From the NCBI RefSeq assembly GCF_901709675.1, contig NC_051103.1:5813501-5877500 (forward strand): a stretch of 64,000 nt of DNA, given 5' to 3'. Below the pieces are notes generated by a model. The model ran no database searches. It worked only from the letters and a program-made list of their open reading frames with translations, and was not told the DNA's origin. Source of the stretch: Syngnathus acus (Eukaryota > Chordata > Actinopteri > Syngnathiformes > Syngnathidae). The position numbers were made by a program, and so were the translations under genes. Shown one piece after another: positions 29,193-41,700 of this stretch; the stretch's first letter is position 1, and each line of letters opens with the position of its first letter.

Positions 29193-29969
29193 CCTCACTC
29201 GTCCAGCCCGTGCGCGCTTCCCAACAGCTTAGTCCTGTGCTGGTGCGCACGCTTCTTGGATGCCACTAACACATCCGAACTTCAAAAAAATAAATTAAAT
29301 TGGTTTAAATTTAAAAAAAAAAAAACACACACTTTGAATGCAGATGAAGCACCCACCTCTAGCTGCCTTGGAGTAAAATTGATTTCAAAAACATTGTCCA
29401 AGTGTTGTCCTCAGTTTTGTGAAGATAGAAAATCAAAAGAAATGATTACGTTCTGGGGAGGTGGGATGCCCACAGGAGGCAACTTGGGACGGAAGTCATG
29501 GCTGATGGCTGTCTCTCTCTCTCTCGCCTTCGCCTGAGTCCAGATTACCGCAGCCTAATCTCCCCGAGTGAGTGGGACCGCTAGAGTGAGTCCCAGGTAT
29601 AGCTCCCCCCTCCCCGCCTCCCCCCCACACACACACGCCATGAAGCAGCGCACCATGAATGGAAGGAGCGAAAACAAATGGGAGTGAAGCGAGGAAGCAC
29701 TGGGTGGGTTGGGAAGAAATATGAGAAGAATTTAAATGCAACAGCAGACATTGTGCATTGTAAATGAAAACACTTTTTGCATTGCGTAAAAAAAAAAATC
29801 CTAATACTGGGAGCAATGAATAATCATTAAAATGTGGAAATGATCATTTGCTATGGGATCTTGTTTATTTGGACTACAAATACACAAAAATGTTCACAAC
29901 ATGCGTTTATGTACTGATTAAGTCAACGTGCCCCCCCCCCCCCCCGCCTCCTGAGAGTATACTCGCTAT
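29193..29969. other. Upstream region of slc17a7 and 3' flank of the small membrane-protein gene
   Basis: About 0.8 kb should hold the slc17a7 5' UTR and promoter. It contains a run of 15 C at 29931-29945 and CT/GA-rich stretches near 29510-29630. No coding exon was found. Confidence 0.55.
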
Positions 29970-30769
29970 TCAGATACAACTCTGCTGCAGGTCTTTGGCC
30001 GAGATGGTTCTGAGGGAGCGCGAGGAAGAACAGGAGGAGGAAGAGGCAAAGAGGGGGGGGAAAGGCATGGAGGAAGGAGGCGGGGACAGATAAGGGGGGA
30101 CAGAGATGACAGAGGGCGTGTCTGAAAGGGAACCATACCCGGTTCCGCCCCGCATGTCAGCCTCACCGGCGGCTTGGAAATACATCGAAGGCGAGCCCGT
30201 CGGATCTAGACAAATTTTGTTTTTTAATAAATGACTTTTTAAAATCTACTGTCGAAATTTGAAACATGAACTGCATTTACCAGACAATATAATTTATATT
30301 GTACCTGAGTCTTCTTCAAGTTGGGTGTGTAGGTAAGGTTGTTTGCTGTAGAACTTGCTGTAGATGCAGTACACAACAGCCATGAAGGTGCACGTTCCAG
30401 CTGCCGCCACAATGAAGATGCCCACCTTGCCGTTGCCTTGGTCTACATGGGCATCTTATCAGTGGTTTGAGGGAAGGACAAGTACCGTATAAATACCTTT
30501 GTACTACGTATTTTCTGTTATTTTCCTTAGTCCTAATTTCACTCCCGACATTTGAGATGACCTAAAAAAAATTCTACTCCAAAAACCTGAAAATGCCATC
30601 TGTTCATTCTGGACTCACGTGTTAATTTTGGGTCGACATGGCCGGCCTCCTGGTTCCTAAGTGCAGCCAGGATGTGAGCCGGCGGAGGGAGTGCCGTCGA
30701 GTCCTTGTGGGTGTGGAGGCTGCAGCTCACGGCAGGCAGCAGCAGTAAAAGCGAAAAAAGGTCTGCCAT
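29970..30769 (-). CDS. Small type I single-pass membrane protein, identity uncertain
   Basis: Three exons (30619-30769, 30305-30442, 29970-30205) joined in phases 1 and 1 give a 174-residue protein from ATG to TGA. Residues 1-17 (MADLFSLLLLLPAVSCS) look like a signal peptide. A short ectodomain to about residue 56 follows, then one membrane span at about 57-78 (VGIFIVAAAGTCTFMAVVYC) and a 96-residue cytoplasmic tail with QPYLHTQLEEDS, GYGSLSDTPSVISVPPYL, a Ser/Cys run and the C-terminus RTISAKDLQQSCI. Splice sites are GTGAGT and GTACAA donors with TAG acceptors. It sits between slc17a7 and slc6a16 on the same strand. In human, GFY and PTH2 lie beside SLC17A7; a Gfy-like protein is possible, but I do not recognise the sequence well enough to assign it. 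It is not PTH2, since no TIP39 motif is present. Confidence 0.7.
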
Positions 30770-31681
30770 GAAGATCGACTAGAGGTGCACTGACAAGCAA
30801 GCCCTTTCAATAATATATTTGGTCTAAAAGGAATGGTGAGGATTGTGCCTACCTGAGGTGGGAGCTGCTTTCGGTCGTCGTCCTATCTGACTTGGCGAGG
30901 CAAAGCACATCCAAGACAACCGAGCTCCCAAGACACAAGCATTTCCACATGGGACACACACACACGGATGGTCTCCCACACAACAAGCACACAAACAAAC
31001 ATGAAAATGCACATTCTAATCTCAAAATGTTCAAAACGATGCAGGTTTGGAAGAACACAAAATTGTTATAAAACAGTTCAAAGAACCACTTTAATGAGAA
31101 ACATGTTTTCATAACAATGTTACATAAAAGGCATTACTCTATTTTCTGTACATCTTTGAAAATAATTCACAGGATATGTTTAAACTGTACATGGCACTTT
31201 TTTTTTTTTTTTTCCCTGGAAAAAGGCACTTGCCATTTGGCATCAATAAATCCCTTTTGTTCACAACATTCTCACCTGTACACCGAACACCTTCCAAACA
31301 ATGCCAAGGCAAAACAGACGTAGAAAATATTACAAACCTACAATTCAATACGGCACACTATGCATTGGAATTTGTCTGCTGGTCTGAAAAACAAACTCTT
31401 GACCTGTGGAATGAAACTGACTTGACAGATGCCTTGAAAAATAAATACGCTTCTTAACTTGGATGTAAGAGCAAAAAATTCCTGAAAGGTCGAAGCGGAC
31501 AGGTTGATCTCGCCAACGACTGAACAGCTCACATTACTTTCCGTATAGATCCTGAAATTTAGGCTTAGAAATGTAGTACTGCAATATCAACCATTTCGTG
31601 TAATAACAATATAACATCCAAATGTTACCTTTGGGTCGGTCCTGTCGTCGTGATACAAAACACGATTGCGAATAAACGAGA
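30770..31681. other. Non-coding gap between the small membrane-protein gene and slc6a16
   Basis: No supported exon was found. Part is probably the slc6a16 3' UTR, and part the 5' UTR and promoter of the downstream small membrane-protein gene. Confidence 0.55.
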
Positions 31682-34511
31682 TCAGATTGAACCAGAATCG
31701 CGGTGCCATGGGCCGACGTCGGTCAAGTCGTTCAGGGGGGTTTCACACTTGGTGCTAACAACTCTGTACTCATTGAGTGTTACCATGCCAGAGCGAGGCT
31801 GTCTTAACTTCCTGTCCCGGTAAAGCGTGTAGAAGAAGCCGACCGGCACGGGCAGCATTGCAAAGATGATCAGCGAGGCTAAGACGGCCAGAGCCCAGCC
31901 TGGGTAGGGCACGGCAATCTCGGAAGTCTGGGAAATGAAAAAAATAAACGGCAAAGGCTTTAACTCATATTTAGTAAGCCTCATTCTGTAACCCCAATGG
32001 CTAGGATAATTTGGAAGCTTTTGGAGAACATAGACGAGAATCCTTACCAGCCATGATTGTTTGACCTAATTAATATCAAGAGGAAATCAGTGATGCTGCG
32101 TACCGTCTCTTTATTCCACACCATGTAAGTTGGCGTTTTGATGAACATGCGAATGCATGTGGCCGCCAGCAGTGTCAACATGGCCAGCTGACAAATGTAC
32201 TTCCACAGATACTTGTAGACCACAGAGGGACGCCAACCCAGCATTTCCTCGATGTCGTCCAAAAACCTTTGAAGAAAGGGGAGAAAGAAAAATAGACACT
32301 GAGACGTGAAGATGACTTTTGCCGCATTTTCCTCACCTGTCCGCTCCGTACAGCCAAGACACGGTGAAATTCTCAAACACCACCACGATGATGAGCGGCA
32401 AGGTGGCCGAGTAATCGTCAAACATCATGACAAAGTAGTTCCCGCAACGCTGAGTGAAGAGCAGGCCGATCAGGAAGCCGACGAGGCAGCTCAAAACTAA
32501 ACGGGAAACGGTCAAGAAGATATCAATGTGCGTTTCCGACGACGGGAGGAGGCGAAGCGCGACTTCACCTGTGAGTTTGGTCTTGTTGTTTGCCAGAGTC
32601 TTGAAGCGGTCGGTGAGCGGCGCCAGGATGCCTTCCATGGTGCCGAACATGGTGCTGAGGCCCAAGTTGAGCAGCATGAGGAAGAAGAGCGCAGACCAGA
32701 AGGGGCTGCCGGGCAACAGCGACATGGCCTCTGTGAAGACGATGAAAACCAGGCCAGTCCCCTGCACCCCCTGAAAAAACACATTGGACGTTTTATGCGT
32801 GCGAGTAAAAAACCAATCATGGCAATTAAGTTCAAAAACGGCACCTTCTCCATCTCCTTTTCCGGGTTACAGTCAGTTAAGTTGCCCGGGATGTGGCTTC
32901 CGTGTTGTTTGAACCAGTCGCGGTACGCAACCAGGCCCAAAGAGCTGAGGTCCGAGTGGTTGAAGCTTGGCAACATGTTTTGGTCCACGAGTCCGTTTTG
33001 GACCTGCGCCAACAGCAGCTTCAGGTTACTGAGGAAAGACAAAAATAAACAAACTGAACCAAAAATGTAAACACAGCACTTTTATGTATTTTGATTCGAC
33101 TCGAACGTACCTCACGACGCACTCCGCGGTGATCTTATTGGCACGGAAGCCGAGCACGGCAAACACCACCAGGGTGGCCAGCACCGACGTGAAGAAGTTG
33201 ATGAAAGACACGGTGTAGGCGTCACGGTGGCAGTTGTTGTTTCGGGGATTGTAGGAGGAGTAAGCGATAATGGAACCGAAACCCAGGCCCAGAGCGAAGA
33301 AGACCTGCGTGGCCGCTTGCCGCCACACCTGCATGTCTCCCCAGATCGCCAACTGGAAGCCAATGACCGCATTTAGGTTACAATGTTGAACAAAAGAAAT
33401 CTTTATAGAGATCTGCCGTTACCTTGGGGTAGAACATGTAGGAGATTCCATCCAAGGCCCCTTCAAGGAGAAGACCTCGCACCAGGAAGCAGAACAGCAC
33501 CACGTAGGGAAAGATGGAGGAGAAGTACATCACCTAAGAAGTTTCAAAGCAACAAGATTTAGACCAACGACATCACAAAAGCACGTTGACGTGCAGAAAA
33601 TTCCAGTGATTTGCTGTTATTAAGTGTTAAAGGACCTTGACGGAGGTCTTGATCCCCTTGAACATTCCCAAGCAAACTATGACCCAGGCAGCCAGAAGAC
33701 AGCCCACGATGTACGGGTTGAAGGAGCCCACATCATTGATGCTGTCCGTGATGTTTAGCGCTTTACGGTACCAGAAGTAGGACGTGGTGGAGTTGGCTTT
33801 ACATTCACTATCTGAAAAGACAACAAAATGATGAGGATGTTTTTCCTCAATTATCATCCGACATGAGAACTGCATGTACCTGTTGTGTTGACCTCTTCTG
33901 GACATGCCGTCCAAGGTAAAGGTGACTGAAAGGAGTTGCCAAGGTAGAAAAGGCTCCATGCCAGGATTACGTTATAGTAGAGCGCCACAAAGAAGCACAC
34001 CTGAGAGAACACAATTGTTTATCCGTGGACAAATTTGGCATGAGACATTACGTTTATCCGCGTATCAACTTGGGGTGAACGTTCTGAACCGACCACACAG
34101 CTGGAGTAGCCAATTCCCACAAGCCTGGGCGAGATGGACTTCCATACTCCGATGCTTCCCTGTCTGATGGCCTGACCGGCAGCCAGCTCCAGGAAGAACA
34201 AGGGAATACCCACAAGAAGCATCATCAGCACGTAGAGCAACAAAAAAGAACCTGTGGACATACGACGACAAAACAATAAGTCAATATTTCTAAATAATAA
34301 AATGACTTTGAAAAATGTATATATGCTCACCCCCTCCATTTTGATGGCACAAATATGGAAACCTCCAGACATTGCCAAGCCCAACGCTGAATCCTACTTG
34401 GGCCAGAAAGTACTCAATTTTACTGTTCCAGCCTGCTCGGCCGTCAGGCTCGGAAGCAACTGGGTTCTCTTCTTGGAACCTGGTCTCCACCTCAGAGAGG
34501 TGTTTCTCCAT
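31682..34511 (-). CDS. slc6a16: Sodium-coupled SLC6 transporter, SLC6A15/16/17 (NTT) group
   Basis: A twelve-helix LeuT-fold transporter of the SLC6 family, in which members move amino acids or transmitters with sodium. Eleven coding exons (34331-34511, 34094-34251, 33880-34000, 33636-33811, 33423-33533, 33111-33352, 32845-33028, 32569-32770, 32337-32496, 32104-32266, 31682-31927) close in frame at 647 residues. Helix 1 carries the unwound-site motif [20 protein letters not shown]; others are [90 protein letters not shown] and [15 protein letters not shown]. The long extracellular loop and the sequence class fit the NTT4/NTT5/NTT73 group, and placement beside slc17a7 fits SLC6A16. An in-frame TAG lies immediately 5' of the ATG. 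SLC6A15 or SLC6A17 paralogy is the main alternative. Substrate is not deducible. Confidence 0.85.
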
Positions 34512-34743
34512 CTATGAAGACAACACAAGACTCACACTTTGAAGTTTAAAAATGCAAACTCACCATAATTATCAAACATTTAGGTGGTTATTGCTGTCAA
34601 ACGTTTGACAACAAAACACTGAACTATTTTAAGACAGAAAATACTTATATGCGTCCAAGTTATTCGATAAAAGTCGGTTTTAAGCGGATTGATATTTTTC
34701 CAATTAAGAATGTGACGAAGTTAAAAAATGGCTATTGTGCGAC

Positions 34744-34751
34744 TGACGTCA
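34744..34751. promoter_or_regulatory. Palindromic CRE (TGACGTCA) near the slc6a16 leader
   Basis: A perfect TGACGTCA sits within a GC-rich patch (CTGACGTCATTTCGCGG) about 90 bp downstream of the proposed leader-exon donor, inside intron 1. A related GACGTCAG lies near 34963, upstream of the leader. Confidence 0.35.
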
Positions 34752-34840
34752 TTTCGCGGTATTTACTATCTAAGCATCTTACAATACAAAACAAAAACGT
34801 CAATTCCCCCGCTACGGTGATAAAATGTACTAAAACTAAC

Positions 34841-34900
34841 CTGAGCAGTCGGTAATGTAGTTTATGTATAAGTCCAGGAGTAGAAATGTGGAAAATACTG
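34841..34900 (-). other. slc6a16: Probable slc6a16 5' non-coding exon end
   Basis: On the minus strand GACTGCTCAG is followed by GTTAGTTTTAG, a good donor. The coding exon begins at an acceptor (CTTCATAG) directly before its ATG, so a separate leader exon is needed, and this is the nearest convincing donor upstream. The 5' boundary is unknown; the right edge given is nominal. Confidence 0.45.
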
Positions 34901-37900
34901 ACGATAGAAATCTTGAAGTGGACGCACGTGCGGCTAGTTTCGAGCTCGATAGAAGAGACACCGACGTCAGTGAAATAATATACTGAATAGACCGCAACAA
35001 TAACAAAAAGATAAACACTGTTGAGATGAAATACTGTACAATAATGTAAACCACGAGCGTAGTACGACTACCGCATTTTTTTTCTATCCGTGCTCACCAC
35101 GTGTAGACTTCGCCTGCTTGCTGCGTTCAATGGCATTTTTGGCTGTCGGCATTTTTGTTAGAATCAAGTAAAAAAAAAAAAAAAAAAGCTCGTTTACCTG
35201 AAAGTATTTGATAGTCATCCGCCTCAAAGGCTTCCAATCTCTCTGTTTTATTATACTTACAGCAATTAGTTCGACTGTACGTTGTTGAAAGCTAACACAA
35301 AGCGTACTTGCCTAGAATCCTACGCACGCTTGGGCACTGAAGGCAACACAACTCACATGAAAGTCCTCGCCCACGTGCTGCGTTCACAGATATTAGGCTT
35401 GCGAATAGAAATCGTCATAAACGGTTAAAAAAAAAAAAAAAAGAAACAATACAAGAAAACGTGATCTGTAAAGGCGTGATTTATTGTAGTTCCCCGTCCA
35501 AACGGCATTGACTTTTTAATTGCTACGTAAACCTAGTCGCAATTAAGTTACCTCAAACCGAAAGCTCAAATCTACGTGTTTTTGAAGGCAGCACAATGCA
35601 CAACATCAGACTACAATTATATTACGTAAGTGGGGAAACAAATTAATTACATTAACGCAAGTATTGGAGGGGGGAATATAGAAGAACGCATGTATCAAAA
35701 CAAGATCACAAAGTATTTCACATTGACAACACATTTATTTTCTACGATTCCAAAACGTCCACTTTTTTTTTTTTTTTTATTGTTATAAGTAACGTAAAGG
35801 AAAGTTCCCTGTAACATCCTTTGAAATTCGTCAGTTTTTTAAAACAATCCAATGCTTTTTGTATACTACTTTTCTCAGGGGAAATACACTAATACGTAAA
35901 CTGACGCAATAATAGGCTTCTATTACCACGTCCGATCATAGGGACTCAGAAATGCTATTGAGATTATCCATATTAAAGAAACGTCCTAAAATCGATTTTC
36001 TCGACATTGGCAGGCTGCTATGTGACGCAAAAGTGAATTTCACGGAGCGCACTGTCAACAATCGTGACACACGCTGCCACGTATGCCCCTTTTAAAGTCA
36101 AAACAGCGCACAAAAACATTAAGGCATTGCAAAAAACGCACGGCATGACGTACGTGAACTGTCATGAATACTTGCAAGTATTAACAGGTCGTAAATACCT
36201 TATTCGTTGAAAGAATTTGCGGGTAAATGTCCTTAAAAACTCAAGTTGACGCTTCTTTGCTGCTACTTGAGCCAACTCCGCCTATCTCCTTCATTGGTCC
36301 ATTATGGAGGCTCGTTGTAAAAAGTGACACTTACTAAACAACAACTTGCAAAGAAAAGCGCAATACAAATCCAATGTACTATAAGTTATTATTATTTCCC
36401 TCAAGACAGTAGATGGAAGAACCGAAATGGACAGCTGAGGTCATCTAGTGCACATCACACCATATTAAAGCAAACAGAATGCAAACACGCCTCCTGAAAC
36501 TTTCTGTTTTGCAATGAATTAATTTGCAAAATTATAATGCAAATGTCCCTCCGGATTGTACATTCGCTACCTCGGACGTGTTTTGCTAGTCAAATACAGG
36601 TTTTACGATGGGAAATCAAAGGACAAAAAAAGTGTGCAGTGAGGGATCATCAAGCAAATTAAGGCATTTAATTTACGCTAATATGATTATTGACAGTGAT
36701 ATTAGAACAATTCTGCCACTAGAGGGCAGTAGTTACAATTCACATGAGTATCTTATTAATACAGTAGTAAAAACACTGGGTTGGCTTCAAAGCATATAAA
36801 CAAAATTTAAGTTCTAGGATTGGTATTACTCGTACGATTCATGCAGATGTTTTACTTTTTACTACAGATAAATGTTGGCTCTCAATAGCAGTTATCAGGC
36901 AAGGATTAGAATAAAAGAATAAAGTGAACCTATAAAGGTTTAAAGTACCTTACTGTATTTTTGATGCACCCTGAAGATCCACTTGAAAACCAAATGTGCC
37001 AAAGTTTTCATGATTTGTATTTAGATCGATAAAGTTTTGCAAAACACACTTTTCATATTCTCGTCATAGCGTCATCACTTTCCTCCCTTCTATGTCGCCC
37101 CTGGCTACAACAACCGCACGTACACATGTGTCAACACAACACACAAGATGAGGAGATAATGCCAGTGAGGGCGGGCTGGGCAGGGTTGGAAATGTAAAAG
37201 TTGACACACCTCTCCTTCTGCTCAAAGCATTCAGGGGAGTGTCATACCTGCACTCGCAGCAGGGATATTTTTCATTGAATAACAAGGACGTCGTTTTTTA
37301 AGGTCCGGAATCATGCAATAGAAGTTTGTCGGCTTTGGTAAGTTTGAGGATATATTTTTGAAATAGTCAGTTAGGCATGTTATGGTTGAGTTGAACATGT
37401 ACAGTAATAACATATGGTGTGTCATTGATCTATTTCTAGCCAGAGGTGCTTTGACAGTATAGCAAAGAAAAATGGAAAACCATTCATGTCATTGTTGTCT
37501 TTGTACCTTAAGTGTTTGGCGGGTGGATTAGCTGGAATCAACCATGATGACGTCCACACCTTTAAAAGCAAAGACAAGAACGTGTTAAAATTTCAAACCG
37601 GCAAAACAATGCATGAGCCGATTGGAACCATCTACGGGAGGGATAATGTGTTTTTGTCTCATCCTTTTGGTTTGGAAACACAGAAATGTGGAATCGCAAG
37701 TACAGTGTCAATATTTTGGAACTCGTATTTTTAAAACAACAGCCTTAGGGAAGCCTGCTTAGCTTAATGCTAATAAACAATATAAAATGCTACTGACATG
37801 CTAATAGTTTAGCATAAACAATTGCAGTTTTGGAAGCAATGTGGATCTTTAAACACAAACGGTGGCGCAACACATGTTGAAGGATAATATAACTTTACTC

Positions 37901-38707
37901 ACTGACATATAGTGTTTATGCTCGGCGAAGAAGGACTATCCTACTTGCGGCTAAAAATCTGTCAGTCTGCATTACACTGCCTCCAAGTGGCCTTTACCTT
38001 TTTTGTATCAATCAAAATGGCCTCAATTTGAACACTGTGGACTTTTAGAAGTGGACTGGAAATTGAAATGAGTCCCCCAAAATATGAGCTGAGGGTCTTG
38101 GTAATTTCACAGCAATGTCTGTGAAAGTGCCCGGAGAAGAAAGTGTGAGCGATACTAATGAGTGAGCGATACCAGCAATTCTAGTGCAGTGCTGATGATC
38201 ACCAAAAATAGGGTGAGTAGGAAAATACTGTGATGCCGTCGGACCGGTTGTGGCACTCACGGCGCGCGCGGAGTCAGACCTGGTGACAGAATCATTAAGA
38301 GATGCGAGAGAAGCGACTGAGGGAATGCAGTTTGCAGCATGGAGTTTTGAAGATATGAATGACGTCGGTTAATTCAATCAATTCTTTGTAGTTGTGTATT
38401 GTTATACAAAAACCACCAGTGCCAAATACAGACGGGATTTCAAAGTGGAACACGAGATGCTTTCAAGTTCAAATTTCCCCTGCAAATCCCTCAGGACATT
38501 CATTTATTTTAGTCTTTATTAACTGTTCATTGTTTTGCCACCAAATGGAAAATGTATTGATGCTTCGAAAAAGCAGCACTTTGACGCTGTTTTGTTGATA
38601 CCAAGGAATTATTTTGGCTCGGAGCCCAATTAAACAGACCCTTAAATGACTCTTACGTAACAATGTTCTCATTCTTAGCCAATGACACATGAATAGAAGG
38701 ACAAAGG
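34901..38707. other. Intergenic region, divergent slc6a16 / eps8l1 upstream sequence
   Basis: The two flanking genes point away from each other, so promoters for both should be here. No coding exon was recognised. Items seen are poly-A/T runs near 35172, 35418 and 35764, a CTCF-like motif at 36716-36730, and otherwise AT-rich unique-looking sequence. Confidence 0.55.
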
Positions 38708-41700
38708 ATGACAAACATCAAACGCTATTTTGTCAAGGTAAGTCTTATCACACAACTCTCCACGTGAGATTGTGTATGGAATGACTCATTTGTCCTTTCT
38801 GATGTTTGTCCAGCACCTGATCACCTTCTCCCTCCAGAGAGGAGATGTGAAGACCGTGGAGGAGGCCCAATCTCGTCTCCTCCAGCTAGCTCGGGGCAAC
38901 AAGTTGTGGAGTCAACACATGCTACTGGATCTCGGCTCTGATGCCGTTTATCTCAGAGACATTCAGACTAAGGCGGGTAGATAAAACATTCGAGTTTGGC
39001 TGGGTTATCTTACGCTAGATGTGCGAAACCGTACTTAGAAAACAAAGCCCCGCAAGTTCTAAATCGATTAAACCGAGCACGGGGCTTACCTTTAGAAGTG
39101 TTGCAGGTGGAACTTTTTTATACAGCTTCCGAAATGGCAACGAGGCTGTAAATGAGCACAACAACAAAAATGTCTCCTTAAGATTATTATTTTGGTATGC
39201 AGGAGGAACTGGAGAAGTATTACTTGGACTCCATCTTCCGCTGCGAGTCGGTTAACGGCGAGGAGCTCTTCCCGTCGGTCCTTCTCCTGGTGTGCCAAAG
39301 CCCCAATGAGAAGAAACCAGATGTTCTCTTCTTCAACTGTGAGAACATGAAGGTGCGAAGCATTAAATGGCCAGCGTGTTTTCAGCTGAGCGGCTCAGGT
39401 TTTTATTTCTAGTTTTGCATCCGCGCAGGCAGAGCAACTCTGCGACAACATCACGAAGGCCGTTTCCAAGTCGGGCCAGAGTAAGAGCAGTTCTGATTCA
39501 ATCAGGTACAGTCAATGATCTTGTCTAAATGTCCTCACGAGTGTCATCATTCTCATTTTTTTCTGGTCATGAACAGCAACAATTGGATTTAAAGGTTAAT
39601 TTGACTTCCCGCAAGGTGCACGCTAGCCAAGCCTGTTTGCAAGAAGAAAAAAAAAAAAACGACCATAAAAGCCATTTTTAGACCGTACCCAATGTGATTG
39701 AGAAGACTGTTGTGGTTACGCATTGTGCTTAGGGGTCAGTGAAGAGCGAGACAAAAAGAGCCCACCTCCTGCCGCCATTATGCTGACTCAAAGCGGCGCT
39801 ACAGTTACCATCGGTGCGCGTGCGCCGGAGAGGGAGGGCAGTGTAAACAGCTGTAAGAGAGCAACCTGTTCTACCGGTTCGCACATAACTGGAGAAGGTG
39901 TGACAGAGACAGCTCGGCCATTGTGGAGAAAGGCACAAGTTGCAGTGGAGGGGATGACCTCGCAGTAGTTTCAGGGTGCTTGGTTTTGGATTACCCTCTG
40001 AGATATTTTCAAAAGACAAGCAGAGGGACTCGTTAACCGGGTAAGAAAGATTGACGCGGTTACTTCCGGGTAGGGAAGTCATTCAAATGAGGGAAGTGAT
40101 TGCTGGTAGTTATTTGCATCCACACTGCACGCAGACGACAAAAATAGAGCTAACTATTCTTTTGCCTTTTAAATTTTAAATAACATGCGTACTTTTGAGT
40201 TGATAATAGTGACTCCCAATCACTGTCTTGTGAGGCATTGGCCCCAATGTTATAATTGATTTACTAAAAACAAAGAGCGCCTGTTAATTAATACCAGTGG
40301 CATATAAGTACAGAGCAGAAATTCCAGATAACCTGTGTATCCACCTCTTGTCATTCAGAGAACATAAAGGTCACACTGGGTTTGTACATTTGTGAGGAAA
40401 CTGAGAAGACATCAGCATTATGTTAGTTAATATACTTTTTTTTTTTAATGTCACCTATGTGCTCAGTCAAGGTTGTTGTCGGAACTCTGTGTGAATATAC
40501 ACAAAAATCACAGAATGCCGAGTCAGCAGCCACCACGGTTGTCAAGTTTTAATGCTTACCTTCTCCCCCCCCTCCTCCGAAGGTTTTCCCACGACGACGC
40601 AGACATGATCGACCCCTACGGCATTCCGAGCCATCCGATGGCGCACGCTCCCAATGCCCCGCCAATCAACCCCCCGCCTTACCCCGGACCAAGAGGTCAG
40701 AACGGCATCTTCCTTCATACGGGTTCAGGTGATACTGGAACGGTAAAATGGAAGCGAATGAATGACATCATCTGACCTCTCTCACGGCAGCCAACGGAGG
40801 CCCAGACGTGTCCTTGCTTCGAGCCGAGCGAGAAGTGGTACGCCTCCGCCTTTTTTCAGGACTGTCTCGTCTCGGGACACACTTTGAAAGAGCCACTTTG
40901 TCTTCTCCAGGACATCCTCAATCACTGCTTCGATGACATCGAGAGTTTCATGTCCAAGCTGCAGCAGACCGCCGAGGCCGCCATCGTGCTCAACCAGAGG
41001 AAGAAGAAGAAGAAAAGCAAAAAGCAGAGCGCTGAAGGTAAAATGACTTGGATTTGCTTCATCGGTCGCTATTTTAGTATTTTTGTTTGCCACTTCTGAT
41101 TATTTGTTCAAGCAGAAGATCTGCTCACGGTGAAAGCCAGGCCGCCACCCGAAGAGGAGTTTGTCGATATCTTCCAGAAATTCAAATATTGCTTCAGTCT
41201 ATTGGTCTGTATTCCACCAAGTCTATTTTTTGTTTTTGTTTTCTGCTTGCTTTTTGATCGGCGTGTTCTTCTGCGTAGGCCCGTTTGAAATCAACCATAG
41301 CCAATCCTTCCTCTGAGGACCTTGTTCATCACGTATTTAAACCTCTGGATATGGTGAGTGCATCATCCTCAAACTTGACTGTACATAACATTATTATTCA
41401 TTTTAATTAGTATATATATATAATTATAATTTCATTATAATACCTATAATACCTGCAAGAGAATCATCGTTTTAATTGCCGAGTATGTGAGTGAAACACA
41501 CCAGCAATTTGCCTCTGGCTGTTGCTCACGTGTTAGTGCCGCAGTAGTGAACATAGGATGTGCAGACTATATACTGTTCTGCAAACTATATAAGAGATGT
41601 AAGCGAATGAGAGAATGAGCTATGGAGATGACACATTTCATGTGCTCTGCAAAAATAACAAATTGTCGTAACCTTTGCCCGACCGTGAGTCATGCTATTA

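Noticed and set aside
29996-30093. Glu-rich plus-strand frame (EEEQEEEEAKRGGKG)
   Set aside because: It is the complement of the Ser/Pro/Cys-rich tail exon of the small membrane-protein gene, which has phase-consistent splicing.
32528-33070. Plus-strand frame of 180 codons across slc6a16 exons
   Set aside because: It crosses real exon-intron boundaries of a conserved transporter on the other strand and has no family match.
34901-38707. Possible additional small genes in the slc6a16-eps8l1 gap
   Set aside because: Several 60-80 codon frames exist, but none has conserved motifs, splice partners or signal sequences above chance.
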